A stretch of 64,000 nucleotides of DNA, from NCBI RefSeq assembly GCF_026248685.1, contig NZ_CP111036.1, forward strand, positions 1,922,001 to 1,986,000. Direction: 5' to 3'. The DNA is from Haladaptatus caseinilyticus (GTDB taxonomy: Archaea; Halobacteriota; Halobacteria; Halobacteriales; Haladaptataceae). The notes beneath the pieces were generated by a model. That model did no database searches. It was not told where the DNA came from and saw only the letters and a program-made list of their open reading frames with translations. Positions 16,185 through 25,739 of the stretch are shown here, piece by piece; the first letter of the stretch is position 1, and each line of letters starts with the position of its first letter. The translations under genes and the position numbers were made by a program.

Positions 16185-17602
16185 GCGAGGGGACGCTGTA
16201 CGACACGGTGTGGGACGAACACCGCGTCACCGACCTCCCGACTGGACAGACCCAACTGTTCGTCGGGTTGCATCTCATCCACGAAGTGACGAGTCCCCAA
16301 GCCTTCGGAATGTTAGGGGAGCGCGACATGGAAGTCGCCTATCCGGACCGCACGCACGCGACGGTTGACCACATCGTTCCGACTGCCGACCAGTCTCGGC
16401 CCTACAGCGACGACTCCGCCGAGGAGATGATGGCGGAACTGGAAGACAACGTCCGAGAGGCGGGCATCGATTTCTCACACCCCGACTCGGGGGACCAGGG
16501 AATCGTCCACGTCATCGGCCCGGAACAGGGACTCACCCAACCCGGCATGACGATCGTCTGTGGCGACAGTCATACCGCCACTCACGGTGCGTTCGGCGCG
16601 CTCGCGTTCGGCATCGGAACCAGCCAGATTCGGGACGTGCTGGCCACCGGCACCGTGGCGATGGAGAAACAGGACGTCCGACAGATTCGCGTCACCGGCG
16701 ACCTCGGACTCGGTGTCTCCGCGAAGGACGTGATTCTGGAAATCATCCGCCGACTCGGCACTGACGGCGGCGTCGGCTACGTCTACGAGTACGCGGGCGA
16801 AGCGATCGAGAACCTAGGAATGGAAGGTCGGATGAGCATCTGCAACATGTCCATCGAGGGCGGCGCTCGTGCGGGCTACGTCAACCCCGACGAGACGACG
16901 TACGAGTATCTGCGCGAGACGGACGCCTTCCGCGACGATCCTGAAAAATTCGAGCGACTGAAATCGTACTGGGAGTCGGTCCGTTCGGACGAGGACGCCC
17001 AGTACGACGACGTGGTCGAAATCGACGGCAACAGCCTCGAACCGATGGTGACGTGGGGGACGACGCCCGGTCAGGGGGTCGGCGTCACGGAACCGATTCC
17101 GGAACCGGACGAGTTGCCCGAATCGAAGCGAGAGACGGCCCGGCAAGCGCAGGCGCACATGCGTGTCGAACCCGGCGAGACGATGGCTGGGTACGATATC
17201 GACGTGGCGTTCCTCGGGTCCTGTACGAACGCCCGCCTGCCCGACTTGCGGCGGGCCGCCCGAATCGTGGATGGTCGCGAAGTCCACACCGACGTGCGGG
17301 CGATGGTCGTTCCCGGCAGTCAGCGCGTGAAAGCCGCCGCGGAGCGCGAAGGATTGGACGACGTGTTCCGTGAGGCCGGCTTCGACTGGCGAGCTGCTGG
17401 CTGTTCGATGTGCCTCGGGATGAATTCGGATCAACTGGACGGCGACGAGGCCTGTGCGTCCTCCTCGAATCGCAACTTCGTCGGACGGCAGGGCAGTCCG
17501 GACGGACGAACCGTCTTGATGAGTCCCGAAATGGTCGCCGCTGCCGCGATACGCGGCGAAGTGACGGACGTACGCGAGTTAAAGGAGGTTGCGGAAGCAT
17601 GA
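16181..17602 (+). CDS. leuC: 3-isopropylmalate dehydratase, large subunit
   Basis: The 473-residue aconitase-family protein isomerises 2- to 3-isopropylmalate. It has the [4Fe-4S] ligands of the family: Cys in FLGSCTNARLPDL and the pair in AGCSMCLGMN. It also has IVCGDSHTATHGAFGALAFG near residue 125. The length is normal for the bacterial-type large subunit (about 465-475). The ATG overlaps the stop of the small repeat protein, and its own stop overlaps leuD, so the three are coupled. Confidence 0.95.
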   Translation: MSEGTLYDTVWDEHRVTDLPTGQTQLFVGLHLIHEVTSPQAFGMLGERDMEVAYPDRTHATVDHIVPTADQSRPYSDDSAEEMMAELEDNVREAGIDFSHPDSGDQGIVHVIGPEQGLTQPGMTIVCGDSHTATHGAFGALAFGIGTSQIRDVLATGTVAMEKQDVRQIRVTGDLGLGVSAKDVILEIIRRLGTDGGVGYVYEYAGEAIENLGMEGRMSICNMSIEGGARAGYVNPDETTYEYLRETDAFRDDPEKFERLKSYWESVRSDEDAQYDDVVEIDGNSLEPMVTWGTTPGQGVGVTEPIPEPDELPESKRETARQAQAHMRVEPGETMAGYDIDVAFLGSCTNARLPDLRRAARIVDGREVHTDVRAMVVPGSQRVKAAAEREGLDDVFREAGFDWRAAGCSMCLGMNSDQLDGDEACASSSNRNFVGRQGSPDGRTVLMSPEMVAAAAIRGEVTDVRELKEVAEA

Positions 17603-18219
17603 CGAAAACGAATGAGGGCACGACCGACGAAATAGAATCGACATCGGGAACCGGCGTTGCGGTTCGTGGGAACGACATCGACACCGACCAGATCATCCCG
17701 GCGCGATTCATGAAGGTCGTCACGTTCGACGGACTGGGACAGTTCTCCTTTTTCGATCAACGGTTTACGGACGAGGACGAGCAAAAAGACCATCCGTTCA
17801 ATCGCGACCAGCACCGGAACGCCTCGGTGCTGGTCGTCAACGCGAACTTCGGTTGTGGTTCCTCCCGCGAGCACGCGCCGCAGGCGCTCGCTCGCTGGGG
17901 TATCGATGCCATCGTCGGCGAGAGTTTTGCCGAGATTTTTGCCGGCAATTGTCTCGCGCTTGGAATTCCGACCGTCACCGCCGACGCGGAGACGGTCGGC
18001 GAACTACAGGCGTTCGCCGAGTCCAACCCTGACGCCGAAATCGAGGTGGACGTGGCGAACGAGACGGTTCGCTACGGCGACCGCGAAGTCGAAGTGAACG
18101 TGGACGACGCCCAACGAAAAGCCCTCGTGGAAGGGATTTGGGATACGACAGCACTGATGAAATCGAACGAGAAAGCGGTCGCAGAGACGGCAGAAAAGTT
18201 GCCATACGTGGAATCATGA
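17599..18219 (+). CDS. leuD: 3-isopropylmalate dehydratase, small subunit
   Basis: The 206-residue swivel domain partner of LeuC shows [17 protein letters not shown] near residues 20-36 and the substrate-recognition loop [15 protein letters not shown] near residue 83. The length matches the bacterial type (about 200). The true start is the ATG at 17599, which overlaps the leuC stop; an upstream open frame is read-through. Its stop overlaps the leuB ATG. Confidence 0.95.
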   Translation: MTKTNEGTTDEIESTSGTGVAVRGNDIDTDQIIPARFMKVVTFDGLGQFSFFDQRFTDEDEQKDHPFNRDQHRNASVLVVNANFGCGSSREHAPQALARWGIDAIVGESFAEIFAGNCLALGIPTVTADAETVGELQAFAESNPDAEIEVDVANETVRYGDREVEVNVDDAQRKALVEGIWDTTALMKSNEKAVAETAEKLPYVES

Positions 18220-19199
18220 CCGAGCAGATCGCGATCGTTTCCGGCGATGGAATCGGACAGGAAGTCGTACCCGCGACTCGGCGAGTGCTCGAAGTCATCG
18301 GGCCGCAGTTCGAATTCATGGAGGCCGACGCAGGCGATGCCGTGAAAGAGGAAACCGGAACCGCGCTCCCCGACGGAACCCGCGAGCTGGTCGCCGGTGC
18401 CGATGCGACCCTGTTCGGCGCGGCGGGCGAGACGGCGGCGGACGTCATTCTTCCGCTCCGACGGGCAGTAGACTCGTTCGTCAACGTCCGCCCCGCGAGA
18501 GCGTATCCGGGGACGGACGCACTTCGGCCCGAAACCGACCTCGTCTTCCTCCGGGAGAACACCGAGGGCGTCTACGCGGGTCACGAATCCCGACTGACCC
18601 ACGACGTGACCACACTGACCCGCGTCGTTACCGAATCCGCCTCCGAACGACTCGCGGAATTCGCCTGCGAATACGTTGACGAGCGTGACGAGGACGGGTT
18701 CACCATCGCACACAAGGCCAACGTGATGCGCGAGACGGACGGCCTCTTTCGGGACACGGTGGACCGCGTAGCGGACGTTCGCGGTGTCCCCCACGACGAA
18801 GCCCTGATGGACGCACTGGCGACCCATCTCTGTCTCCGGCCGGAGGAGTATGGCGTTATCGTCTGTCCGAACCTCGCTGGCGACGTGCTCTCCGACCTCG
18901 CCGCCGGATTGGTCGGCGGTCTGGGTCTCCTCCCCTCTGCAAACATCGGCCCGGAAAACGCCCTGTTCGAACCGGTTCACGGTACCGCCCCGGACATCGC
19001 GGGCGAGGGTGTCGCGAATCCCTGTGCGACGATGTTCTCGGCGGCGATGCTACTGGAGTATCTGGGCTATGACGGGGAGGGACAAGCGGTTCGTGACGCG
19101 GTCGAATCGGTGCTGGAGAACGGTCCGCGAACGCCCGATTTGGGAGGTTCTGCCGGAACCGGCGAGGTCACTGAGGCGGTTCTGACGCGGTTGTCGTAA
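18216..19199 (+). CDS. leuB: 3-isopropylmalate dehydrogenase
   Basis: The 327-residue beta-decarboxylating dehydrogenase oxidises 3-isopropylmalate to 2-oxoisocaproate. Visible marks are [11 protein letters not shown] at the N terminus, [10 protein letters not shown] (substrate-binding region), the metal site in [21 protein letters not shown], and [12 protein letters not shown]. It closes the ilv-leu operon and its ATG overlaps leuD. The related isocitrate and homoisocitrate dehydrogenases share the fold, but the operon settles the assignment. Confidence 0.93.
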   Translation: MTEQIAIVSGDGIGQEVVPATRRVLEVIGPQFEFMEADAGDAVKEETGTALPDGTRELVAGADATLFGAAGETAADVILPLRRAVDSFVNVRPARAYPGTDALRPETDLVFLRENTEGVYAGHESRLTHDVTTLTRVVTESASERLAEFACEYVDERDEDGFTIAHKANVMRETDGLFRDTVDRVADVRGVPHDEALMDALATHLCLRPEEYGVIVCPNLAGDVLSDLAAGLVGGLGLLPSANIGPENALFEPVHGTAPDIAGEGVANPCATMFSAAMLLEYLGYDGEGQAVRDAVESVLENGPRTPDLGGSAGTGEVTEAVLTRLS

Positions 19200-19224
19200 A
19201 CTCGTTTTGTTTTCCCTACTCGGG

Positions 19225-19455
19225 TCAGAATAGGCCAGAAGCCGCCACGAACATACCAAGTGCGCTGATTCCCACGAACGCGATTCGGGTCATTAGTTCC
19301 TTCTAGACCGCTGGTTCAACTTCGTTCCACGACCGCGTGCTTCCGATTGCATCCAACTGTTCGCTGAACCGGACGAGATGATACGAATAGCGATAGTCGA
19401 CCGCACCGAATAGAAGTCCCGCGAGACCGAAAAGAACCGTTTCGAAATCTACCAT
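19225..19455 (-). pseudogene. Small two-helix membrane protein gene interrupted by an in-frame TAG
   Basis: From ATG 19455 the minus strand encodes MVDFETVLFGLAGLLFGAVD, a first membrane helix. A soluble segment (FSEQLDAIGSTRS) follows, then a TAG at codon 51 (19303-19305), then in the same frame a second helix (IAFVGISALGMFVAASG) and a final TGA at 19225. Without the TAG this would be a 76-residue protein. Both halves look protein-like and no frame change is needed, so a single base change (for example from TGG or CAG) would have broken it. Small two-helix proteins with FSEQLDAIGS-like segments are common in haloarchaea; their function is unknown to me. Confidence 0.5.
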
Positions 19456-19687
19456 GGCTGAAAACTATTTTTAACAATCAAATATTTTCTGTTGCCTCAG
19501 GGAACGCGGTCGTTTTTCGCCGTCTCTGGCGAACAGTTGTCGTGTTCGTTCGCTCCTCCACGAACTGCTGAAACTCACTCCACGGAAATCATCATTAACG
19601 AGGGACTCGACCACGAATCTCCGGATTCCATATTGCACCACGACGGACACGAAACACTCATTTTGAAACCTGCCAATAAATTAATTG

Positions 19688-20305
19688 ATGAAAACCAGGT
19701 TATTCTCTCTGCCTGTTGCAGTAGCAACACTGGTTCTCCTCGCGGGATGTGCTGGGGTTTTTACGCAAGGACAGCCGAATACGACGGCAAGAACGCCGGA
19801 GACGGTCGAACCGACGACGACCGAGATACTCGAATCGATCACCACGACACAGCAAACGACCAGTCGTGTCGGTATTCGGGACGCAGAACTCGATTCGTTT
19901 GTCCGGACAGGAATCGACTGCGACCGGAATCCGAGAACGCTCAGGTTCGGGAAATCCACCACGACCGACACCATCGTAATCTCGGTGCAAGGACGCGTTC
20001 GCGTGAATGATACGGCTGTCGTGGTGAAACAACCCCGATTGGTGAAAACCGGGGCGACCACCTACCGACTGAATATCGAGTCGCACGCCGCGGAAACCGT
20101 CGGTCGGAGTTGCCTCGCTGAAGCAGGGTACGAAGCGACCGTTCTCCTGCCGAATCTGGCCGAAACCGAACTCGTTGTTTCCCACAACGGCGAAACGACC
20201 GGTTCCATCGGACACCAAACCGAATCCGGCGAAACGTCGCAGGCGGAAACGAAGACGGGAATAACCGAAACCGCTACCCGCCACTTTCGAGTACGAATCG
20301 CATGA
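19688..20305 (+). CDS. Secreted lipoprotein of unknown function
   Basis: The 205-residue protein begins MKTRLFSLPVAVATLVLLAGCAG, a Sec-type signal peptide with lipobox LAGC at about 18-21. A Thr-rich linker (about 30-58) and a globular part follow. The globular part has two cysteines (GIDCDRN near 77 and GRSCLAEAGYEATV near 139) that could form a disulfide. ATG 19688 is preferred to an adjacent in-frame TTG. The stop overlaps the start of the VOC gene (ATGA), so the two are probably co-transcribed. No family is recognised. Confidence 0.75.
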   Translation: MKTRLFSLPVAVATLVLLAGCAGVFTQGQPNTTARTPETVEPTTTEILESITTTQQTTSRVGIRDAELDSFVRTGIDCDRNPRTLRFGKSTTTDTIVISVQGRVRVNDTAVVVKQPRLVKTGATTYRLNIESHAAETVGRSCLAEAGYEATVLLPNLAETELVVSHNGETTGSIGHQTESGETSQAETKTGITETATRHFRVRIA

Positions 20306-20721
20306 CACTCCTCGACGACGTCTACGAAACGCACATCGAAGTGGCCGACCTCGACCGGGCGATGGAATTTTACGGCAACACGCTCGGACTCGAACTGGAT
20401 CGCCACGAAGAAGAACGCGGCATTGCGTTTTACTTTACTGGCACTCCGCGCTCGATGCTCGGCGTGTGGGAAGAGGACGACCCGGAGCCAGGACACTTTG
20501 CTTTCCGCGTTTCGGAAAATCGGGTTGACGAGATGCTTCCCTTCCTCGAAGCACGCGACATCGAACCGCGCGCCGCGTTCGGGGTCGAACCCGACGAACC
20601 AATCGTCCACCCGTGGATGCCGAGCGCGACGGTGTACTTTGCCGACCGGGACGGGAATTCGCTGGAACTGCTCGCTGACTTGTCCGACGACCCAGACCCG
20701 GATAAAAACCGATGCCCCTGA
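20302..20721 (+). CDS. VOC (glyoxalase/dioxygenase-fold) protein
   Basis: This 139-residue single-domain protein has the two beta-alpha-beta-beta-beta modules of the vicinal oxygen chelate fold. The first is ETHIEVADLDRAMEFYGNTLGLEL at residues 8-31 and the second includes HFAFRVSENRVDEMLPFLE. The possible metal ligands are His10, His65 and the Glu of NSLELLAD near the end. Family members are glyoxalases, ring-cleaving dioxygenases and resistance proteins; the substrate cannot be inferred. It overlaps the lipoprotein gene by four bases. Confidence 0.85.
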   Translation: MTLLDDVYETHIEVADLDRAMEFYGNTLGLELDRHEEERGIAFYFTGTPRSMLGVWEEDDPEPGHFAFRVSENRVDEMLPFLEARDIEPRAAFGVEPDEPIVHPWMPSATVYFADRDGNSLELLADLSDDPDPDKNRCP

Positions 20722-20763
20722 GCGAGTGGCGCGAGCGACAGAATTGACTACGCTTGCCGATAA

Positions 20764-21174
20764 TTACGTCTCAAGCCATCCGTCTATTTCATCAACGCTT
20801 ACGACATGTGCAAGGACGAACAGAACGAGGGCGAGTCCCAATCCTGCCACAAAACTAGATATTCTTGCCGACGGCAAGTCGAAGGTGAACAACGCTCACC
20901 AGACGCCGATGGCGTAGAGGCAGATTACCAGAACATGGCCGGAAACTCCGATTCCATGGAACCACTCGCCGACTCGCTTTCCGAAAGACGAGTTACTCAC
21001 TGGCCCCAGCGCAACCACGGTCACAACGAATCCAACGGCGACCCAGCCTCACGAGACCGAATCGAATGGGAACAACCGCAGTACCAATGAAATAAGAAAG
21101 AAACCCACCGTCGTAATCTCAACCCACGTTGGTGGGCGGTTCGGAAGCCACGACGAAACCAGTTCAGAGACCAT
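20764..21174 (-). pseudogene. Four-helix membrane protein gene broken by two in-frame TGA codons
   Basis: One minus-strand frame runs 137 codons from ATG 21174 to TAA 20764 with only two interruptions, both TGA: codon 42 (21049-21051) and codon 93 (20896-20898). The three pieces read as one membrane protein. Helices are at about 17-35 (WVEITTVGFFLISLVLRL), 44-58 (WVAVGFVVTVVALGP), 77-92 (VSGHVLVICLYAIGVW) and 105-126 (ISSFVAGLGLALVLFVLAHV). No frame change is needed. Haloarchaea are not known to read UGA as an amino acid, so recent decay or base-call error is the likely cause. The original function is unknown. Confidence 0.55.
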
Positions 21175-21250
21175 ACCAATCGGATAATTCCTTTTCAGTA
21201 ACGAATACTTGGTCGTTCTATCGATGAAACCAGAGTTCCACACCCAAAAC

Positions 21251-22030
21251 TCAGTCAGTCAATCCGTAGCCACGCCGGAAGAGATACGCATCGAGGAACA
21301 TGAACACGAGCGTCAGACCCGAGAGTACGGCCAGCGAGAGGTTCGGGTTGACTTCGGATGCCCCTAAGAAACCGTACCGAATCCCGTTGACCATGTAGAC
21401 CATCGGGTTGAGCAGGGTCACGTCTCGGAAAATTCCCGACGGAAGACTGTTGATAGTGTAGAAGACGCCGCCGAAGAAAACGAGGGGGCGGACGATGAAC
21501 TGGTTCATCATCGTCAGGTTGTCCCAGTCGTCGGCCCACAGGCCGCCAACGACGCCGAAACTCGAAAAGAGGAGCGTGATGACGAGCGCGAAGGCGACGA
21601 GGTAGAACGGTTGGGCGACCCCGACGTTCGTGAAGAACGCGCCGATTCCGGCGATGAGTGCGCCCACCAGCAGTCCGCGGACCGCACCGGAGACGATGTA
21701 CGCCGCGACCATCCGCGAGTAGGACATCGGCGAGGTCAGCGTCTCCTCGATATAGCGGTTCCAGCGCCCGTGGAAGATGGAAAACGAGGAGTTCTCGAAG
21801 GCGTTCGAGATCGCGCCGAGCACCACGAGTCCGGGAAGGATGAACGTAATATAGTCAACGGTCAGCCCATCGAACTCCATCGTTCCGACGCGTCCGCCGA
21901 GGACGACGCCGAACACGGCGAAATACAACACGTTCGTCACGAACGGCGGGACGAACGTGTTCCGCGGCCTGCGGAGGAAACGCAGAATCTCCCTGCGTGT
22001 AAGCGTCACGAAACCGGTGAGTCCAGTCAC
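21251..22030 (-). CDS. ABC-2 type transporter permease
   Basis: The 259-residue protein has about six hydrophobic helices and an N-terminal amphipathic part typical of ABC-2 permeases (LTRREILRFLRRPRNTFVPP). Near residue 190 the conserved FFGGVFYTINSLP turn precedes LLNPMVYMVNGIRYGFLG, a family signature close to the last helices. It pairs with the ATPase gene directly upstream on the same strand, with a four-base ATGA overlap, to form a homodimeric exporter complex. The cargo (drug, lipid or polysaccharide) is not apparent. Confidence 0.9.
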   Translation of the reverse strand: MTGLTGFVTLTRREILRFLRRPRNTFVPPFVTNVLYFAVFGVVLGGRVGTMEFDGLTVDYITFILPGLVVLGAISNAFENSSFSIFHGRWNRYIEETLTSPMSYSRMVAAYIVSGAVRGLLVGALIAGIGAFFTNVGVAQPFYLVAFALVITLLFSSFGVVGGLWADDWDNLTMMNQFIVRPLVFFGGVFYTINSLPSGIFRDVTLLNPMVYMVNGIRYGFLGASEVNPNLSLAVLSGLTLVFMFLDAYLFRRGYGLTD

Positions 22031-23013
22031 GCTCGCTCACCGCCGTCCGTAACTGCCGGAACGGTCTCCGTCTCCGTGTCGGCTTCTCCGCTTTCAGTTC
22101 GAGTCATCGACACGAACACCTCTTCGAGCGACGTTCGGGAGATATCGAAATACTCGATATCGAACCCCTTCCGGTCGAGTTCGCGGACCAGTTCCGGTGC
22201 CAGCAGTCCGGCCTCCCGTGCCGTGATGACGAGGTCGTCACCGTCCAGTTCCACGTCCAGAATCCTGTCGCGTCCCGCCGAAAGATGGGGTTCGGTTTCG
22301 GGCGGATCGCGGAGCGTGACCGTAACCTTGTCCGGTCCTTGGTTCATCAACTCGTCGGGGCTCGCCACCTCGACGATTTCGCCCGAGTCCAAAATCGCCA
22401 CCTCGTCACAGAGCCGTTCCGCTTCCTCGATGTAGTGGGTCGTGAGCAGTATCGTGGTTCCTGATTCGTTGAGTTCGATGATCGTGTCCCACAGTTCGTG
22501 GCGAATCTGCACGTCCACACCAGCGGTCGGTTCGTCCAAGATGAGCAGGTCGGGGTCGGTGATGAGCGCTCGCGCCAACATGAACCGGCGTTTCATCCCG
22601 CCCGAAAGCCAGTCGAATCGCGTGTCGCGTTTGTCGTAGATGCCGACCCGTTTCAGCACCTCGTCGGCCTTTTCTTTCGCCTTCGATTTCGGAATCCCGT
22701 GATATCCTGCCTTGTGCTCCAGCACTTCCCGAATCGGGAAGAAACGGTCGACGTTGAACTCCTGTGGTGCGAGACCGATTCGGTCGCGCGCATCGCGGTA
22801 CTCGTCCTCCACGTCCGCGCCGAACACTTCCGCGGTACCACCGGATTTTTTCACTAGTCCGACGAGGACGTTGATGAACGTCGTCTTGCCCGCGCCGTTC
22901 GGCCCGAGTAGTCCGAAAAACGACCCTTCCGGAACGTCGAGCGAAACCCCCTTCAGTGCCCGTACGTCCCCGTACTCCTTCTCCAAGTCCCTGATACGTA
23001 TCGCAGAATCCAT
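22027..23013 (-). CDS. ABC transporter ATP-binding protein (ABC-2/DrrA type)
   Basis: The 328-residue ATPase has Walker A GPNGAGKT at about 37-44, the signature LSGGMKRR, Walker B LLILDEPTAGVD and the switch histidine in TTHYIEEAE. After about residue 220 it carries the C-terminal DUF4162-like domain (VTVTLRDPPE... and FDIEYFDISRTSLEEVFVSMT) found in DrrA-type exporters. It energises the permease encoded just downstream; overlap of their codons implies equal expression. Confidence 0.93.
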   Translation of the reverse strand: MDSAIRIRDLEKEYGDVRALKGVSLDVPEGSFFGLLGPNGAGKTTFINVLVGLVKKSGGTAEVFGADVEDEYRDARDRIGLAPQEFNVDRFFPIREVLEHKAGYHGIPKSKAKEKADEVLKRVGIYDKRDTRFDWLSGGMKRRFMLARALITDPDLLILDEPTAGVDVQIRHELWDTIIELNESGTTILLTTHYIEEAERLCDEVAILDSGEIVEVASPDELMNQGPDKVTVTLRDPPETEPHLSAGRDRILDVELDGDDLVITAREAGLLAPELVRELDRKGFDIEYFDISRTSLEEVFVSMTRTESGEADTETETVPAVTDGGERA

Positions 23014-23057
23014 CGAAAACCCGTAACAACCGTGCGGGGTTAAGCCTGCTGAACTGG

Positions 23058-24374
23058 TTAGAGTGTCGCAAGCACGGCGTCGGCGTCGTCCAGATAGGCC
23101 TCCAACTGTTCCTCCCCGTGAGCGAACGAGAGGTGGTGGCGCTTGTACGGGTTTGGCGTAAAGAAGTGACCGCGTTCGCGCATCCCGGCCGCGAATTCAC
23201 GGAACGTTCCCTCGTCTAATCCGAGGACATCCTCGTAGTTTTTCGGCTCACCCGTCACGCCGAACTGGAGGCTAAAGATGCTCCGATGGCCGACGACGCG
23301 TCCTTCGATGCCGTGGTCGGTCAGCAGGTCGCGAAGTCCGGCACGATACTCGTCGCCGAGATCGGTGACGTGGTTCTGCACGTCCTCCTCAACGATCGTG
23401 TCGATGGTCTCTCGTGCCGCGGCGAGTCCGGGCAGGTTGCCCGAGTAGGTCCCGCTGATGACGACGCCGCTCTTGTTGTCACCGCCCGCCTGCGAAAGCA
23501 AGTCTTCTCGTCCGCCAACCGCCGCGACCGGGTAGCCGTTGCCGAGTGCCTTCGCCACGCAGGTCAAGTCGGGCGTGATGCCGAATTCGCCCTGTGCTCC
23601 ATGCGGCGAGTGTCGGAATCCCGTGATCACCTCGTCGAAGATGAGCGGCACGTCGGCGTCGTCGGTCAGTTCCCGAAGGTGCTGAAGGAAATCGTGGTCG
23701 GGGAGAAGGCATCCGACCGAGTGGGGGACCGGTTCGAGGATGACGCCCGCGAGGTCGTCACCGTGCTCGCGGAAAACCGCCTCGACCGCCGCCGAGTCGT
23801 TGAACGGGACGACGAGCGTGTTCTCGACCGCAGATCGGAGCATACCCGCCGACTCGGGGTACTGCTCGCCGAGACCCTCTTCCGGCGGGTAGACGCTCAC
23901 GTCCACGTAGTCGTGCCAGCCGTGGTAACAGCCCTCAAATTTCAGGATTTTCTCGCTACCCGTGGCGGCCCGGGCGAGCCGAATCGCGTGGTACGTTGCT
24001 TCGCTCCCGCTGTTGCAGAAGTTGACCTGCTCGACGCTCGGGAGGGTTTCGACCAGTCGTTCCGCGACTTCCACTTCGAGTGGGGCCGTCCCCGCGCCAT
24101 AGAGAACGCCGCCGTCGATGGCTCTCCGAGCGGCATCGTCCACCGAATCGTGTGCGTGACCGAGAATGATGGGACCGAAACCGAGGTGGTAGTCGGTGTA
24201 CTGCTCGTCGTCGACCGTGGTCAGGGTAGCACCCTTCGCCCGTTCGAATGCGACATCGCCAGTGTCGTAGGCTTGCGCCCGGAGTCCGGTCTGGGCACCC
24301 CCTGGAATCACGTCTCGGGCGCGCTCCACGATTCGTTGGCTTTCCGTCGCGTCGCTCGCTGGTTTCGGGTTCAT
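23058..24374 (-). CDS. Class III PLP aminotransferase, glutamate-1-semialdehyde aminomutase-like
   Basis: The 438-residue protein follows the HemL pattern: VIPGGAQTGLRAQ near the N terminus, the PLP phosphate site NSGSEATYHAIRLARAATG, the stacking region KFEGCYHGWHDYVDVS, Asp247 in LIFDEVITGFRH and the PLP lysine Lys275 in CVAKALGNGYPVAAVGG. True HemL makes 5-aminolevulinate for heme, but haloarchaea often carry extra paralogues. The adjacent dicarboxylate/amino acid symporter gene upstream on the same strand (30-base gap) hints at amino acid catabolism instead. The assignment to family is firm; the substrate is not. Confidence 0.8.
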   Translation of the reverse strand: MNPKPASDATESQRIVERARDVIPGGAQTGLRAQAYDTGDVAFERAKGATLTTVDDEQYTDYHLGFGPIILGHAHDSVDDAARRAIDGGVLYGAGTAPLEVEVAERLVETLPSVEQVNFCNSGSEATYHAIRLARAATGSEKILKFEGCYHGWHDYVDVSVYPPEEGLGEQYPESAGMLRSAVENTLVVPFNDSAAVEAVFREHGDDLAGVILEPVPHSVGCLLPDHDFLQHLRELTDDADVPLIFDEVITGFRHSPHGAQGEFGITPDLTCVAKALGNGYPVAAVGGREDLLSQAGGDNKSGVVISGTYSGNLPGLAAARETIDTIVEEDVQNHVTDLGDEYRAGLRDLLTDHGIEGRVVGHRSIFSLQFGVTGEPKNYEDVLGLDEGTFREFAAGMRERGHFFTPNPYKRHHLSFAHGEEQLEAYLDDADAVLATL

Positions 24375-24404
24375 CGTTGAAAGGAAATCTGCATTCGTCG
24401 TTCG

Positions 24405-25739
24405 TCAGTCGTCGATCGTCGGGCTGCTCACTGCACCGCCGGAGTCCGTATCGGCGCCGGTCCAGACACCGGTCGAGAAGTCGATGGCGTCGTTCCACTT
24501 CGCCACGAGCGTCGTCACCGCGAGGTCGCCCGTGACGTTGTTCATCGTCCGCATTCGGTCGAGTAGCGGGTCGATACCCAGTACGAGGGCGATCGCCTGA
24601 ATCGGGAGACCGACCTGCGTGAACACGACGGTCATCATGACGATGCTCGCTCCGGGGACGCCGGCCGTTCCGATGCTCGCGATAAGCGCCGTAACGAGGA
24701 CGCTCAGTTGTTCCGCCATCGTCAGCGATTTGCCGACGACGTTCGCGGTGAAAATGGCGGCGATTCCGAGGTACATCGCCGTCCCGTCCATGTTGATGGT
24801 CGCGCCGAGCGGGAGCGAGAAGCTGTACACTTCTTGGTCGATTCCGAGGTTCTCGTCCGCGTTGGACATCGTTACGGGGAGCGTCCCGCTGGACGAACGA
24901 ATGCTCAGCGCCGTCATCATCGCGTCTTTGCTCCCGCGGAGGAACGACATCGGGGACTGACCGACCAGACCGCTGATGATGAACAGCAGGTAGACGACAG
25001 AAATCTGGATGCCGATCGCGATGGCGAGCGTCGCGAACAGTTTGAACAGCGAAAAGATGGCCTCGACGCCGGTGTTGGCGAACAGCGCCGCCATCAGCGC
25101 GAAGACGCCGATGACGCCGTATTCCATGACGCCCCAGACGACTTTGAACATCACTTCGGCACCGGCTTCGACGACGTCGAAGATCGTCTCGACGCCGTTG
25201 TAGACGCTCGACCCTTCCTTGGCCTCGTCACGAACTACCGTCAGGCCGACGCCGAACGCCAACGCGAAGAAAATGACGCTGAGGATGTTCCCCTCCGCCA
25301 TCGCACCGAACGGGTTCTCCGGAACGATGTTGAGGAAGACCTGTCCGAGACCCGGCGACTGCTTCGTCTCGACCGCGCTCTTTTTCAGAGCGTCTTCGAG
25401 CAAAAGACCGACGCCGGGGTCGATGACGTTGCTCACGACGAGACCGATTCCGATGGCGATCATCGTCGTGAAAAGATACAGAAGGATGACCTGTCCGCCG
25501 ACTTTTCCGAGGTTTTTCGGCGAGAGGTTCCGCGCGGCCATGATGAGCGTGAAGACCACGATGGGGACGATGACCATCTTCAACAGTCGAACGAACAGGT
25601 CGCCGAGCGGTTGAAGGTTCGTCGCCGGTTCGCCGACGACGAGTCCCACGATAGAACCGAGAACGAATGCGGCCGCAATACGGTAGATAATAGGTACCGA
25701 CCGATATCGTTGCCACGTTTGTGTTACACTACTCGTCAT
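24405..25739 (-). CDS. Dicarboxylate/amino acid:cation symporter
   Basis: The 444-residue membrane protein belongs to the DAACS (GltP/DctA/EAAT) family. Family marks are the re-entrant serine-rich loop region SIRSSSGTLPVTMSNADE, the NMDGT motif in GATINMDGTAMYLG and the last signature GVPGASIVMMTVV. It should take up glutamate, aspartate or C4-dicarboxylates with sodium or protons. The start ATG 25739 is preferred over a frame extension of nine codons. Upstream bases are AT-rich, consistent with a promoter. Confidence 0.9.
   Translation of the reverse strand: MTSSVTQTWQRYRSVPIIYRIAAAFVLGSIVGLVVGEPATNLQPLGDLFVRLLKMVIVPIVVFTLIMAARNLSPKNLGKVGGQVILLYLFTTMIAIGIGLVVSNVIDPGVGLLLEDALKKSAVETKQSPGLGQVFLNIVPENPFGAMAEGNILSVIFFALAFGVGLTVVRDEAKEGSSVYNGVETIFDVVEAGAEVMFKVVWGVMEYGVIGVFALMAALFANTGVEAIFSLFKLFATLAIAIGIQISVVYLLFIISGLVGQSPMSFLRGSKDAMMTALSIRSSSGTLPVTMSNADENLGIDQEVYSFSLPLGATINMDGTAMYLGIAAIFTANVVGKSLTMAEQLSVLVTALIASIGTAGVPGASIVMMTVVFTQVGLPIQAIALVLGIDPLLDRMRTMNNVTGDLAVTTLVAKWNDAIDFSTGVWTGADTDSGGAVSSPTIDD

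Noticed and set aside
20896-21051. UGA decoded as selenocysteine or pyrrolysine-like recoding
   Set aside because: No selenocysteine machinery or RNA element is in view, and the codons fall in membrane helices and loops, where sense-codon mutation is a simpler cause.
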